Assembly: GCA_903862465.1 (NCBI GenBank) | Contig: CAIOYH010000008.1 | Location: 1-32,249, forward strand | Direction: 5' to 3' | Source: an uncultured bacterium | GTDB taxonomy: Bacteria; Bacteroidota; Bacteroidia; Bacteroidales; CAIWKO01 | Length of the DNA stretch: 32,249 nt | Shown here: piece after piece, positions 22,483-31,290 of the stretch | Position numbering within the stretch: position 1 is the first letter of the stretch | Layout of the letters: every line of letters starts with the position of its first letter | Notes under the pieces: model-generated | Told to the model about the DNA's origin: nothing | Database searches by the model: none | The model's input: only the letters and a program-made list of their open reading frames with translations | Program-made: the position numbers and the translations under genes

Positions 22483-24513
22483 ATGAAAAAAATCGTTTTG
22501 TTACTAATCATTATGCCTACCCTTTGCTGTGGGCAATTACGAACGGATCAGACAAGAAAATGCAGTCAACACATTCCAAAGCAATATGAGCTCAATGCAT
22601 CACGCTTATGTGAACAGATATTTGCGCAAATTCCCTTGAGTTTCAAAAAGGACTCTATGCATGTGTTGATGTCATATCAATTTGCCAATGAAACGGCAAA
22701 TGGTGTGAGCAACTATGTGTATAGCAATGCTATTTATTCGGATTGGCAAGAAATGGAAGATTATTGCAACGATGTCATGCACCAAGTGATGCCTTCGGTG
22801 CTAAAAGAAGATTCTTTAGTGTATATTTATATTACAAAAAACGGTAGTGTCAACGCATTTTCAACGGGTGCCGGGAAAATATTTATCAATATTGGATTGC
22901 TTTCAGAAATGCCGGATGAGGCGACACTTGCTTATATCATTTTGCATGAGTTAGCGCATTACTATTTGAAACATCAACTTAAAACGGATTTGGCTATACG
23001 AACCGGAAAGTTTGATATGGGTCTGTTAGGCGACAATGATGATAAATTAGAATTCCGTTATACCGTTAAGGAAGAATATTCTTGCGATTCGCTTGCCATT
23101 TTGTGGTTAGGAAAATCGGGCTATAATGTGGCAGGAGGCATCAATGCAAACAAAATAGAAGAAAGAATGGAGCTAAATGGTTTTTATAAAGGTACCAATA
23201 ATTATCCCAATGATTGGAAAACTCGACAATTAGAAAGAGAGAAAAATATAGATTTGCTGAATAAAATGGATAAAAATGGCTCTATAGGCGGCGAATTTTA
23301 TATGGTGAGCAAAGAGAAGTTTGCAAAATTAAAAGAGGAAGCAAAACCTGAAATTTTGAGATGCTTGATGAGCAGCTTTCGCTATAATGATTGCATAGAA
23401 CGTTCATTTAAGTTTCATTTGTTAAATCCGAACCACGGCACATACTTAAGCTATTTGATGGAGTCTATACGACGCAAATGTTATTGCGATAAAAAAGATT
23501 GGAAAGAGCTATTTATTACCAATAGATATGAAGATACGGTGGATAGTAAGGGATTCTGCTCCAAACGCAAAATAAAGTATAATCTGTTTAAGTATTTTGA
23601 TCCGACAATATTGAATTTAAGCGAAAAAGAAGCCAATGATATTGTTGCAAAGTTTTATTGGAATGGCGAACCAAAATTTTCGACCAATGAACAAGCTTTC
23701 GAATATTTCTACACTGTGAGTCGTTCTTATAAAGATTGTGAATGTAATTTGTCGGCTGCCATGAGCTATCCTGACGACAAAGAAAACCGGGATATGTTTC
23801 TTAAAAAGTATATAGGTTGCAGCGTCACGAATCTTGAATTTGTAAAAAAACTTTTGCAGGATTCTGTATGTTTAAGTTTGCCCAATAAAAAACTTTATGT
23901 GTTTGGCAATTTTCAAACCACCATCCGACTAGGACAAGATGACTTAAAATTGTTATCCAATAATTCTGACTCTACGGGTGCTTTTTCAAATCTAAATACG
24001 CAATTTAGAACAAGTGGAAATGATATGAATTCAATCTGTTTACCGTTAATAAAACAAACCAATCAGCTGGATTATTTATTATTTAAAGAGCTTGAGCTTC
24101 TTTCTCTTCAGCATCCCCAATTTACAGAACTCAAAACCAATCTTTACACCCTAGATCCTAAGTTTTATGAACTATTTCGAAGATACGGAATAAATGAAAT
24201 TTGTTTCATCAGTTTTAGCTATTTCGAAAACCGTAAAGCGGAGAAAACATTGAGTTCTTATAGAAATGCTGCCAACGAAGATTATAAAAAACTTATGGAC
24301 AAAGATTTTGGAACACGAAATTTAGATATCCTTATTTCAAATGTCAGAATGCAAAACAAGCTTGAAATACATTCCTTTAGACTTTATAATAAACATGAGC
24401 TTGCTAGCAATGCAAATGGAGTGAAGGAAATACTAACGTTATTAAATTCCGATTTACTTGAATTTGCAAAGCAAACCAAGAAAATAGATGATTTATATTT
24501 AGGAAGAAAATAG
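22483..24513 (+). CDS. Secreted M48-family zinc metallopeptidase with long C-terminal extension
   Basis: The 676-residue product starts with a signal peptide whose end, PTLCCGQL, could also be a lipobox. The M48 peptidase core follows: a strand pair NAFSTGAGKIFINIGLL, the zinc motif HELAH (His155, Glu156, His159), and the third ligand Glu198 in KEEYSCDSLA, all as in the family. Residues about 230-676 are a long extension without recognised motifs, helical in places, with several cysteines. Family members with C-terminal repeats often process or assess envelope proteins (BepA-like), but no clear TPR pattern is visible here. The gene is AT-rich compared with nearby housekeeping genes, stands alone, and is divergent from an AraC-type regulator. 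Confidence 0.85.
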   Translation: MKKIVLLLIIMPTLCCGQLRTDQTRKCSQHIPKQYELNASRLCEQIFAQIPLSFKKDSMHVLMSYQFANETANGVSNYVYSNAIYSDWQEMEDYCNDVMHQVMPSVLKEDSLVYIYITKNGSVNAFSTGAGKIFINIGLLSEMPDEATLAYIILHELAHYYLKHQLKTDLAIRTGKFDMGLLGDNDDKLEFRYTVKEEYSCDSLAILWLGKSGYNVAGGINANKIEERMELNGFYKGTNNYPNDWKTRQLEREKNIDLLNKMDKNGSIGGEFYMVSKEKFAKLKEEAKPEILRCLMSSFRYNDCIERSFKFHLLNPNHGTYLSYLMESIRRKCYCDKKDWKELFITNRYEDTVDSKGFCSKRKIKYNLFKYFDPTILNLSEKEANDIVAKFYWNGEPKFSTNEQAFEYFYTVSRSYKDCECNLSAAMSYPDDKENRDMFLKKYIGCSVTNLEFVKKLLQDSVCLSLPNKKLYVFGNFQTTIRLGQDDLKLLSNNSDSTGAFSNLNTQFRTSGNDMNSICLPLIKQTNQLDYLLFKELELLSLQHPQFTELKTNLYTLDPKFYELFRRYGINEICFISFSYFENRKAEKTLSSYRNAANEDYKKLMDKDFGTRNLDILISNVRMQNKLEIHSFRLYNKHELASNANGVKEILTLLNSDLLEFAKQTKKIDDLYLGRK

Positions 24514-24636
24514 TTTCTGTTTTGGTCTGAGGTTCTAGTCTCAGTCCTATCTATCCTTTTAAACTGAACCTTTTAAAGAAAACAATATAACCATAAAACA
24601 ATTTAGCAATATAACCACCCAACTCCATAAAAATAA

Positions 24637-24664
24637 AAAAGGGCAAACTTACATTTGCCCTTTT
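24637..24664. terminator. Bidirectional terminator between the M48 gene and metK
   Basis: AAAAGGGCAAA (24637-24647) pairs perfectly with TTTGCCCTTTT (24654-24664) around a 6-nt loop. Its position just beyond the metK stop (24688) and the A/T ends fit a terminator used from both sides. Confidence 0.85.
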
Positions 24665-24687
24665 CATTTATATAAAACTTTTGTTCA

Positions 24688-25998
24688 CTATTTCAATCCG
24701 AATTCTTTTTTGATGGTGTCAACATAATCGAGTTGTTCCCAAGCAAAAAACGCTACTTCTTTAAAATTCTTTTCTTTGCCGCCCACTTTTTTGGTTTTGG
24801 TGGTAGCGTCTGTATAATACACTTCAACTTCTTTTTTTACATAATCTCTGCCGAAATGTCCGTAGCTTGCCGTAGCATGAAAGATAGGATTTTTCAAACC
24901 AAAGCGTTTCACGATAGCATACGGACGCATATCGAAAATAGCATTGATGCGTTGTGCAATTTGTCCGTCCGAAAGGATGTTGCCTTTAGCGTCTTTCACT
25001 TTGGCAGTTCCGTAGGTGTTTACATATAAACCCACCGGTTGTGCCACGCCAATAGCATACGCCACTTGTATCAACACCTCGTCTGCAACTCCGGCAGCCA
25101 CTAAATTCTTAGCAATATGACGTGCTGCGTAAGCCGCAGAACGATCCACTTTCGAGGAATCTTTTCCCGAAAAAGCACCACCACCGTGAGCACCTTTGCC
25201 GCCATAGGTATCCACAATTATCTTACGTCCGGTCAATCCTGTGTCGCCATGTGGTCCACCAATCACGAATTTGCCTGTTGGATTCACAAACAATTTGAAT
25301 TTTCCTTGCAACATGGTTTTCACTTCTTTAGACAAAGTCTTTAAAGCCGCCACGCGAGGAATCAACACTTCGAGGACATCCTTTTTAATGATATCCAACA
25401 TTTTTTTCTCGGCATCGAAATCATCATGTTGTGTAGAAATCACAATGGTGTCAATATGTTCCGCTTTACCATTGTCGTTATAAGCAACCGTTACTTGCGA
25501 TTTGGCATCCGGGCGCAGATAGGTCATTTGTTTTCCTTCGCGACGAATTTCAGCCAACTCTTGCAACAACACATGCGCCAACTCTATCGGCATCGGCATA
25601 TAATTTTCCATCTCTCTGCAAGCATAGCCAAACATCATACCTTGGTCGCCTGCGCCTTGATCTTCTTCTTTTTTGCGTTCCACACCTTGGTTGATGTCGC
25701 TCGATTGTTCATGTATCGTCGAAATCACACCGCATGAATCGGCATCAAAACGATATTCGGCTTTTGTATAGCCTATTTTGCGGATAGCTTCGCGTGCCAC
25801 ACGTTGCACATCCACATAACCATTGGTTTTCACTTCACCGCTACAAACGGTCAAACCTGTTGTTACTAATGTTTCGCAAGCTACTTTCGACTCAGGGTCG
25901 CAACGTAAAAACTCGTCTAATAATGCGTCAGAAATTTGATCGGCTACTTTGTCTGGATGACCTTCAGAAACTGATTCTGATGTAAATAAATATCCCAT
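24688..25998 (-). CDS. metK: S-adenosylmethionine synthetase
   Basis: I choose the ATG at 25998 (436 residues, [20 protein letters not shown]); the longer frame to 26097 reads through the leader RNA. MetK makes S-adenosylmethionine from methionine and ATP in the cytoplasm. Family signatures are present in order: [13 protein letters not shown] at the start, [13 protein letters not shown] (the hexapeptide motif region), and [19 protein letters not shown] (the P-loop-like motif). The length fits Bacteroidota MetK, which is longer than the E. coli enzyme. It has its own promoter at 26128 just after the gldA stop, a 120-nt structured leader, and a strong terminator. Confidence 0.97.
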   Translation of the reverse strand: MGYLFTSESVSEGHPDKVADQISDALLDEFLRCDPESKVACETLVTTGLTVCSGEVKTNGYVDVQRVAREAIRKIGYTKAEYRFDADSCGVISTIHEQSSDINQGVERKKEEDQGAGDQGMMFGYACREMENYMPMPIELAHVLLQELAEIRREGKQMTYLRPDAKSQVTVAYNDNGKAEHIDTIVISTQHDDFDAEKKMLDIIKKDVLEVLIPRVAALKTLSKEVKTMLQGKFKLFVNPTGKFVIGGPHGDTGLTGRKIIVDTYGGKGAHGGGAFSGKDSSKVDRSAAYAARHIAKNLVAAGVADEVLIQVAYAIGVAQPVGLYVNTYGTAKVKDAKGNILSDGQIAQRINAIFDMRPYAIVKRFGLKNPIFHATASYGHFGRDYVKKEVEVYYTDATTKTKKVGGKEKNFKEVAFFAWEQLDYVDTIKKEFGLK

Positions 25999-26029
25999 AA
26001 TGTAAATGTTTTTTAATGAATAAATGTTT

Positions 26030-26112
26030 TGTGGAGCTTGCTGATTGAATCGCAGGAAAGAGTTTGTTTTAGCATTTTTTCCTGTGGTTGCAATCAATCA
26101 AATTTTTCCACA
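26030..26112 (-). ncRNA. Structured metK leader, three nested helices (candidate SAM-responsive RNA)
   Basis: On the minus strand, helix P1 pairs TGTGGA (26112-26107) with TCCACA (26035-26030). P2 pairs TGATTGA (26100-26094) with TCAATCA (26048-26042). P3 pairs CAGGAAA (26084-26078) with TTTCCTG (26059-26053). All are perfect. The P2/P3 internal loop is TTGCAACCA opposite CGAT; the P3 loop is 18 nt and contains ATGCTAAAAC. GCAACC and GCTAA are also core elements of SAM-I riboswitches, but the rest of the SAM-I aptamer is absent. The structure ends about 31 nt before the metK ATG, where a fold could control translation. The helices are seen; the sensing role is inference. Confidence 0.5.
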
Positions 26113-26135
26113 CCAATATTGGTGATGCAAAAGTA
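26111..26135 (-). promoter_or_regulatory. metK promoter with palindrome at the transcription start
   Basis: The minus strand reads TACTTTTG (26128-26135), matching TAnnTTTG. Immediately downstream lies a perfect 14-bp palindrome, CACCAATATTGGTG (26111-26124), at the expected transcription start; it could be an operator or a 5' hairpin. Confidence 0.6.
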
Positions 26136-26163
26136 CTACTTTTTTTTGAATTACAAGCGAATA

Positions 26164-27075
26164 TTATTCTTTCGTAAGTTGATGAAACACATCTTCCATG
26201 CTGCTGTCCTCTTTGTGCATTGACAAAACGGCTAATTTGTTTTGCACCGCAAAGTTGAAAATATTGGTACGAACCTCTTCGCTATCCTTTGCTTGGAACT
26301 CCCAAATCTGATCTTTTTTATGAACTACTTGCGTCACACCGGCTATCTTTTTCAATAGCTCCAAACTTACCGTACTGTTGAACTCAACCGTAATTTTGTT
26401 TTTATTTTTATGCAATAGATGCAAATTTTGCGTCAAGTCGTCGGCAACAATAATACCTTTATTAATAATAATAGCACGATTACACACGGCTTCCACTTCT
26501 TGCATGATGTGTGTAGAAAGAATCACCGTTTTTTCCTTCCCTATTTTCTTTATCAGATTTCGGATATCAACAATTTGATTCGGGTCAAGCCCTGAGGTAG
26601 GTTCATCCAAAATCAACACCTCGGGATTGTGCATCATGGCTTGAGCCAATCCCACGCGTTGACGATAGCCTTTCGAGAGCGTTCCTATTTTCTTGTTTTG
26701 TTCAACCTCCAAACCTGTCATGGCAATCATTTCTTCCACACGGGAGTTTTTTTCCTTGCCCAGTTTGTGAATGCCTGCAATAAAAAGTAAAAACTCTCTC
26801 ACATACATCTCTAAATAGAGGGGATTTTGCTCGGGCAGATAACCCACCTTTTTACGCACGTCCAAGGATTGCTCCATCACATCAAAACCGCAGACAAAAG
26901 CGTCGCCCGATGTGGGTGGAATAAAACAACTGAGTATCTTCATCAACGTTGATTTGCCTGCACCGTTGGGTCCAAGTAAACCAACAATCTCTCCACTATT
27001 TATTTGAAACGATATGGAATCCAAAGCCTTTTGATTGCCATATTTTTTTGTAATGTGCTCAACTTTTATTGACAT
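26164..27075 (-). CDS. gldA: Gliding-motility ABC transporter ATP-binding protein GldA
   Basis: I choose the ATG at 27075 (303 residues, MSIKVEHITKKYGNQKALDS), which matches GldA starts; the longer frame to 27123 adds an unlikely leader. The ABC ATPase motifs are complete: Walker A GPNGAGKS, Q-loop LPEQNP, signature LSKGYRQRVGLAQAM, Walker B VLILDEPTSGLD, and the switch His in LSTHIMQEV. The C-terminal 90 residues carry the GldA-type extension. GldA works with membrane partners GldF and GldG in gliding and T9SS-associated functions in many Bacteroidota, but neither partner is in the window. An ABC-2 ATPase of other function cannot be excluded. The stop codon lies 29 bp upstream of the metK promoter. 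Confidence 0.8.
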   Translation of the reverse strand: MSIKVEHITKKYGNQKALDSISFQINSGEIVGLLGPNGAGKSTLMKILSCFIPPTSGDAFVCGFDVMEQSLDVRKKVGYLPEQNPLYLEMYVREFLLFIAGIHKLGKEKNSRVEEMIAMTGLEVEQNKKIGTLSKGYRQRVGLAQAMMHNPEVLILDEPTSGLDPNQIVDIRNLIKKIGKEKTVILSTHIMQEVEAVCNRAIIINKGIIVADDLTQNLHLLHKNKNKITVEFNSTVSLELLKKIAGVTQVVHKKDQIWEFQAKDSEEVRTNIFNFAVQNKLAVLSMHKEDSSMEDVFHQLTKE

Positions 27076-27163
27076 TGTTGTAGAATAATAGATAATACTA
27101 TGTACTTCCTTAAAGGAATACATTCAAACTTTTGTAATAACGAATAAAAACTATCTTTAGCAT

Positions 27164-27171
27164 CAAAAGTA
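27164..27171 (-). promoter_or_regulatory. -7 element of gldA
   Basis: The minus strand reads TACTTTTG, matching TAnnTTTG, 89 bp upstream of the ATG at 27075. Confidence 0.5.
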
Positions 27172-27327
27172 TTAAAAAATCAAATATCAAGAGATTTTTA
27201 TATCAAATAAAAACAAGCATCTATGTCCTTATCATTAGCGAGCCAGATACTAAATCCATAGAGTTCATTCAATTGACAATGCTGATTGGGTTGCATTATA
27301 TCATGTCTGCTGTTTCTGCGAAATGCT

Positions 27328-27335
27328 TAATTTTG
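27328..27335 (+). promoter_or_regulatory. -7 element of the radical SAM gene, deciding its start
   Basis: TAATTTTG matches TAnnTTTG and lies inside the longest open frame (from 27323). A transcript starting near 27342 can only use the ATG at 27359, so the upstream ATG is rejected. Confidence 0.6.
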
Positions 27336-27358
27336 CAGATTATTTACCTAGCTTAAAA

Positions 27359-28255
27359 ATGTTCAACAATTATTTCCCGATACAATACGACGAGCCTTTG
27401 TTTCGTCCGCCTTCAGAGGCAGACTCTTTGATATTTCAAATTTCATACGGTTGCAGTTGGAACAAATGTTCCTTTTGTGAGATGTACACCACCAAAAACT
27501 TCTCTGTACGCAAAGAAGAAGATGTCTTAAACGAAATTGCCATCAGTGCAAGACTCTTACCTGACACACGGAAGATATTCTTAGCAGATGGCAACCCCAT
27601 GGTGCTTTCGTCAGCCAAACTGATGCGCATTTTGCGCGCCATACAAGAATCTTTCCCGAAAGCAAAAAGAATTTCCACCTATGCACTGCCCGGTGATTTG
27701 CTAGCAAAGACATTAGAAGAACTTATAGAACTGAAAGAGGCGGGTCTAAAGACCATTTATGTGGGCATAGAGTCCGGTGACGACCAAGTGTTGAAGATGA
27801 ACAACAAAAGCGAAACCTTCAGCAGCACCGTAGAAGGCTTGCTCAAAGCCAAAGAAGCAGGTATAAAGCTTTCTTTGATGATATTAAATGGATTGGGAGG
27901 ATTGCGCTATAGTCGTCAACATGCTGAAAACACTGCTCGAATTGTGAATATCATTCAACCCGACATGCTTTCGTCTTTGGTGTTGAGTTTTCCGAAAGGT
28001 TTACCGTATTATATGCAACGCTTCCAAGGCGATTATGTTCCTATGCAGATAACCGATTTATTAATAGAGATGTTGATTTTTATTACGAATACAAATTTGG
28101 AAAGTACGATATTTCGCAACAATCATGCGTCAAATTATTTAATTCTAAACGGAGTGTTGGGGCGTGACAAACAAGCGATGCTAGATACGCTGACCTACGC
28201 GATTCAAAATCCACACAAAGCACAACTACGACCTGAATGGGCTCGCGGTCTGTAA
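27359..28255 (+). CDS. Radical SAM protein with CX4CX2C cluster motif
   Basis: The 298-residue product (start at 27359, MFNNYFPIQYDEPLFRPPSE) is a radical SAM enzyme. The cluster-binding segment reads YGCSWNKCSFCEMY, so the cysteines (32, 37, 40) are spaced CX4CX2C rather than the canonical CX3CX2C. Later motifs fit the fold: a strand with IFLADGNPMVL (GGE-like region), ISTYALP, and TIYVGIESGDDQVLKMNNK, similar to the HemN/Elp3-type arrangement. No extra cluster or B12 domain is visible. Substrate and product are unknown. The gene is divergent from gldA and convergent with fabH, only 25 bp apart, with no obvious terminator between. Confidence 0.85.
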   Translation: MFNNYFPIQYDEPLFRPPSEADSLIFQISYGCSWNKCSFCEMYTTKNFSVRKEEDVLNEIAISARLLPDTRKIFLADGNPMVLSSAKLMRILRAIQESFPKAKRISTYALPGDLLAKTLEELIELKEAGLKTIYVGIESGDDQVLKMNNKSETFSSTVEGLLKAKEAGIKLSLMILNGLGGLRYSRQHAENTARIVNIIQPDMLSSLVLSFPKGLPYYMQRFQGDYVPMQITDLLIEMLIFITNTNLESTIFRNNHASNYLILNGVLGRDKQAMLDTLTYAIQNPHKAQLRPEWARGL

Positions 28256-28280
28256 AAATTAAAAGTACAACAATTGTTTT

Positions 28281-29279
28281 TTAGTTGGAGTTATATGCCC
28301 ACTTAATGTAAGTGGCTCCCCAGGTGAATCCGGCGCCGAAAGCAACCAAAATAAGGTTATCGCCTTTTTTAAGTTTTGATTCCCATTCCCACAGACATAA
28401 AGGCAAAGTGGCTGCGGTGGTGTTGCCATATTTTTCGATGTTAATCATAACTTTTTCGTTGGTGATACCCATCCGACGACTCGTAGCGTCAATGATACGC
28501 ATATTGGCTTGATGCGGAACGAGCCATTGCAGCGTTTCGGAAGTAAGTTGATGTTTCTGCATAATCTCTAAAGAAACATCTGCCATCTTCGAAACTGCCC
28601 ATTTAAACACCACTTGACCTTCCTGATACACAAAATGCTCCCGAGCATCAACTGTCTCATGACTTGCAGGATTCGCAGAGCCTCCCGCCTTTTGATGCAA
28701 ATGAACAGCGCCGACACCATCTGACCGAAGAATGGAGTCCATTACACCACAATCTTCCGTAGTAGGCTCGAGCAAAACGGCACCTGCTCCATCACCAAAG
28801 ATAGGACATACCGCTCGGTCAGTGTAATCTACTATGGAGGACATCTTATCTGAACCTACCACAATCACCTTTTTGTGAGAACCGGATTCAATATATTTTG
28901 CAGCCGTGTTTAAGGCATACAAAAAGCCGGAACATCCGGCATTCAAATCAAAACTAAAAGCATTGCGAATACCAACCTTATCGGATATAAGATTGGCGGT
29001 TGCAGGAAACTGCATATCGGGAGTAACCGTGGCACAAATCAACAAGTCAACATCTTCGGCTTTGGTGTTGGTTTTTTTGAGCAAACCTTCCACCGCCAAA
29101 GCGCCCATATAGGATGAGCCTAAGTTTTTTTCGCGTAATATATGACGTTCTTGGATTCCGATACGTTCCATAATCCACTCATCAGTGGTATCAACTATAC
29201 GGGAAAGTTCTTCATTTGTTAAAATATATTCAGGAACATAACCATGCACGCCGGTTATCGCTGCTCTGATATTTAACAT
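28281..29279 (-). CDS. fabH: 3-oxoacyl-ACP synthase III (beta-ketoacyl-ACP synthase III)
   Basis: The 332-residue product (ATG at 29279; a GTG codon lies just before it) starts fatty acid synthesis by condensing acetyl-CoA, or a branched primer, with malonyl-ACP. The catalytic triad is intact: Cys116 in [13 protein letters not shown], His256 in VPHQANMRI, and Asn286 in EKYGNTTAA. The C-terminus ends [12 protein letters not shown]. The length is that of the family. It follows yceD and rpmF on the same strand, 42 bp after rpmF, the usual yceD-rpmF-fabH linkage; plsX is not present between rpmF and fabH. Confidence 0.96.
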   Translation of the reverse strand: MLNIRAAITGVHGYVPEYILTNEELSRIVDTTDEWIMERIGIQERHILREKNLGSSYMGALAVEGLLKKTNTKAEDVDLLICATVTPDMQFPATANLISDKVGIRNAFSFDLNAGCSGFLYALNTAAKYIESGSHKKVIVVGSDKMSSIVDYTDRAVCPIFGDGAGAVLLEPTTEDCGVMDSILRSDGVGAVHLHQKAGGSANPASHETVDAREHFVYQEGQVVFKWAVSKMADVSLEIMQKHQLTSETLQWLVPHQANMRIIDATSRRMGITNEKVMINIEKYGNTTAATLPLCLWEWESKLKKGDNLILVAFGAGFTWGATYIKWAYNSN

Positions 29280-29324
29280 CACGCAATAAAATTAATTTAG
29301 AAAAACGAAGAAAACAGGAAGGTA

Positions 29325-29513
29325 TTATAAAGCTTCTTTGGTCTTTTCGATGGCAGCTTTTCCTCTGTAGAAACCGCATTCTGAACAAACTCTGTGATAA
29401 ACAACAGGTGTACCGCAGTTGGAACAAATAGCTATAGTTAATGCTTCGGCTTTGTAATGAGTTCTTCTTTTTTTGGTTCTAGTAGTAGAGAACCTTCGTT
29501 TTGGATGTGGCAT
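29325..29513 (-). CDS. rpmF: 50S ribosomal protein L32
   Basis: The 62-residue product begins MPHPKRRFSTTRTKKRRTHY, typical of L32, and has the zinc-ribbon cysteine pairs CSNCG and CSECG. It is a structural protein of the large ribosomal subunit. Its start lies 3 bp after the stop of the YceD-family gene, so the two are co-translated, and fabH follows. Confidence 0.97.
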   Translation of the reverse strand: MPHPKRRFSTTRTKKRRTHYKAEALTIAICSNCGTPVVYHRVCSECGFYRGKAAIEKTKEAL

Positions 29514-29516
29514 AAG

Positions 29517-30038
29517 TTAGTTTTTTAATGATATTTTTTTTAATTCATCCCAACGGGGATCATTATTTTTTTGGTTATTCAATTCTTCCATTTTCTTAAG
29601 AACTTCAGGATTACAAGCACTTTTGCCGTTCTTATCTTCCTGATGAACTCTTTTGTAGGGCAACAATAAACTGACGAATTCAAACACGTCGTGACTTATA
29701 TCTATTTGATGGTCGGTCGCGGGTATGATGATGATTTCATCAGATTCTTCACTTTTTTCGTCGCCAAACTTCACGATTAGTCGCTCTGTTCCTTCAATCT
29801 TTTGCTGATATTCTTCAAGACATCGGTCGCACATACAAATTATGTAGCCTTTTATCTTGAAATTTAATACCAACATGGTAGTTTGTCGGACAAGTTCTAA
29901 GCTAACTTTGACTTTGCCATCAGTGATTTCGGAGTATTCAAATTCTTTAAAAAACTCTTTGTCAATCATAAACTCAAAGTTATGAATGCCTTCTTCCAAA
30001 CCCGCAAACTGTATTTCAAATTGATTTAAGTTGTTCAC
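29517..30038 (-). CDS. YceD/DUF177 family protein
   Basis: The 173-residue product belongs to the YceD (DUF177) family, which in bacteria and plants is linked to 23S rRNA accumulation and usually sits just before rpmF. It shows the conserved cysteine segment CMCDRCLEEY (about residues 68-78), the acidic strand region that follows, and the C-terminal PYKRVHQEDKNGKSACNPE with another Cys. The start codon is GTG at 30038; no ATG lies between it and the promoter at 30067. It is the first gene of the yceD-rpmF-fabH unit. Confidence 0.88.
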   Translation of the reverse strand: MNNLNQFEIQFAGLEEGIHNFEFMIDKEFFKEFEYSEITDGKVKVSLELVRQTTMLVLNFKIKGYIICMCDRCLEEYQQKIEGTERLIVKFGDEKSEESDEIIIIPATDHQIDISHDVFEFVSLLLPYKRVHQEDKNGKSACNPEVLKKMEELNNQKNNDPRWDELKKISLKN

Positions 30039-30066
30039 AACTAAGCCGTATTTTTTTAAAAGTCTG

Positions 30067-30074
30067 CAAAGTTA
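30067..30074 (-). promoter_or_regulatory. -7 element of the yceD-rpmF-fabH operon
   Basis: The minus strand reads TAACTTTG, matching TAnnTTTG, 29 bp upstream of the GTG start at 30038. Between here and 30330 no gene or other element is apparent. Confidence 0.65.
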
Positions 30075-30330
30075 TAATTTTTTTTCTAATTACAAATAAT
30101 ATAATAGGAAAATTGTCTGAGAGTGTCCGTTTGAAGGCTTGTTAGAAGTACGTTGAAAAAAATATTTTTGTTGAGAATTGAAGTGCTATATTTTCAAAAT
30201 ATCGCCGAAAGGCTTATGATTGTTGAATTCTTGCGATTCTTCAGGCTAAAGATTTTTCTACGGTTTCTATGAATATAAAAAATAATGAAAAAATATTTCG
30301 GAAAAATGAAAATTGTATTGTTAGAACTTG

Positions 30331-30338
30331 TATTTTTG
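30331..30338 (+). promoter_or_regulatory. -7 element of the proline dehydrogenase gene, deciding its start
   Basis: TATTTTTG matches TAnnTTTG, 17 bp before the ATG at 30355. The alternative start at 30328 lies within the promoter and is rejected. Confidence 0.65.
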
Positions 30339-30354
30339 CGGCAAAATTAAATTT

Positions 30355-31266
30355 ATGATTAATAAAACCATTTCCAAAATGCTTCCATACATGCCACAGA
30401 GTTTTGTATGGTTGTTTTCAAAAAGATATGTTGCCGGTCATAACCTCGACGAGGCGATTAATGCATGTAAAGAGCTGAACGCACAAGGAATTTTCATTAC
30501 CTTGGATGTGTTGGGCGAGTTTATAAAAACTTTGGATGAGGCGGAAGCCAACAAAAAGGAGTATCTGCAGGTGATAGAAACGGCAGAGAAAAATGGAATT
30601 AAGGGAAATTATTCGTTGAAACCCACGATGTTTGGTTTGCTGATTGACACGGATGTTTGTTATCGCTATATTCGCGAAATTGTGGTGAAAGCTGCCGAAT
30701 ATAACAACTTTGTGCGTGTGGATATGGAGGACACGCAATGTACGGATATGGAAATTACCATGTTTCGGAAGTTGAAACAGGAATTTCCAAAGAACGTTGG
30801 ATTGGTGGTTCAGGCATATCTGAAACGTACGTTGCAGGATGTGAAAGATCTTTTGGATGTGAACACTGCTGAAGTGCCCATGAATTATCGTCTTTGCAAA
30901 GGGATATATACCGAGCCGAAAGAACTTGCTTTCAAACAATATGAAGAAATAAACCAACACTTTTTGGAAGATTTGGAATATATGTTTCAACAAAAGATTT
31001 ATGTGGGCATAGCTACGCACGATGCGCCTTTGGTGGAGGGGGCTTATCGTTTGATAGAGAAATATCAGGTTCCGAAAGACATGTATGAGTTTCAGATGCT
31101 GTTGGGTGTGACGCCCGATTTGCGCCAATCTATTGTGGATAAGGGTCACAAGATGCGCGTTTATGTGCCTTATGGAACCAAATGGTTCGCTTATTGCACC
31201 CGCCGCTTGAAAGAAAATCCCAAAATGGCAGGGATGATTATCAAGGCGATGTTCATCCGGGGATAG
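30355..31266 (+). CDS. Proline dehydrogenase family protein
   Basis: The 303-residue product is a single-domain PRODH, a FAD-dependent TIM barrel that oxidises proline to pyrroline-5-carboxylate. Recognisable family motifs are NFVRVDMEDT (about 122-131), VVQAYLKRT, the YRLCKGIYTE segment (family RLVKGAYxE), GIATHDAPLVEGAY, YEFQMLLGV, and RVYVPYGTKWFAYCTRRLKENP near the C-terminus, which binds the substrate carboxylate. It lacks the aldehyde dehydrogenase half of PutA. Start chosen at 30355 from the promoter position. It is divergent from the yceD operon. Confidence 0.92.
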   Translation: MINKTISKMLPYMPQSFVWLFSKRYVAGHNLDEAINACKELNAQGIFITLDVLGEFIKTLDEAEANKKEYLQVIETAEKNGIKGNYSLKPTMFGLLIDTDVCYRYIREIVVKAAEYNNFVRVDMEDTQCTDMEITMFRKLKQEFPKNVGLVVQAYLKRTLQDVKDLLDVNTAEVPMNYRLCKGIYTEPKELAFKQYEEINQHFLEDLEYMFQQKIYVGIATHDAPLVEGAYRLIEKYQVPKDMYEFQMLLGVTPDLRQSIVDKGHKMRVYVPYGTKWFAYCTRRLKENPKMAGMIIKAMFIRG

Positions 31267-31290
31267 TCGCACCACCTTATGGTGGAAGAT

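Noticed and set aside
25999-26135. Canonical SAM-I riboswitch before metK
   Set aside because: GCAACC and GCTAA occur, but the P2 kink-turn/pseudoknot region and the AGGGA..GGCCC core are not present, so it cannot be called SAM-I.
26164-27075. A complete gliding-motility transporter locus
   Set aside because: Only the GldA-like ATPase is present; gldF and gldG are not in the window, so no complete transporter can be claimed.
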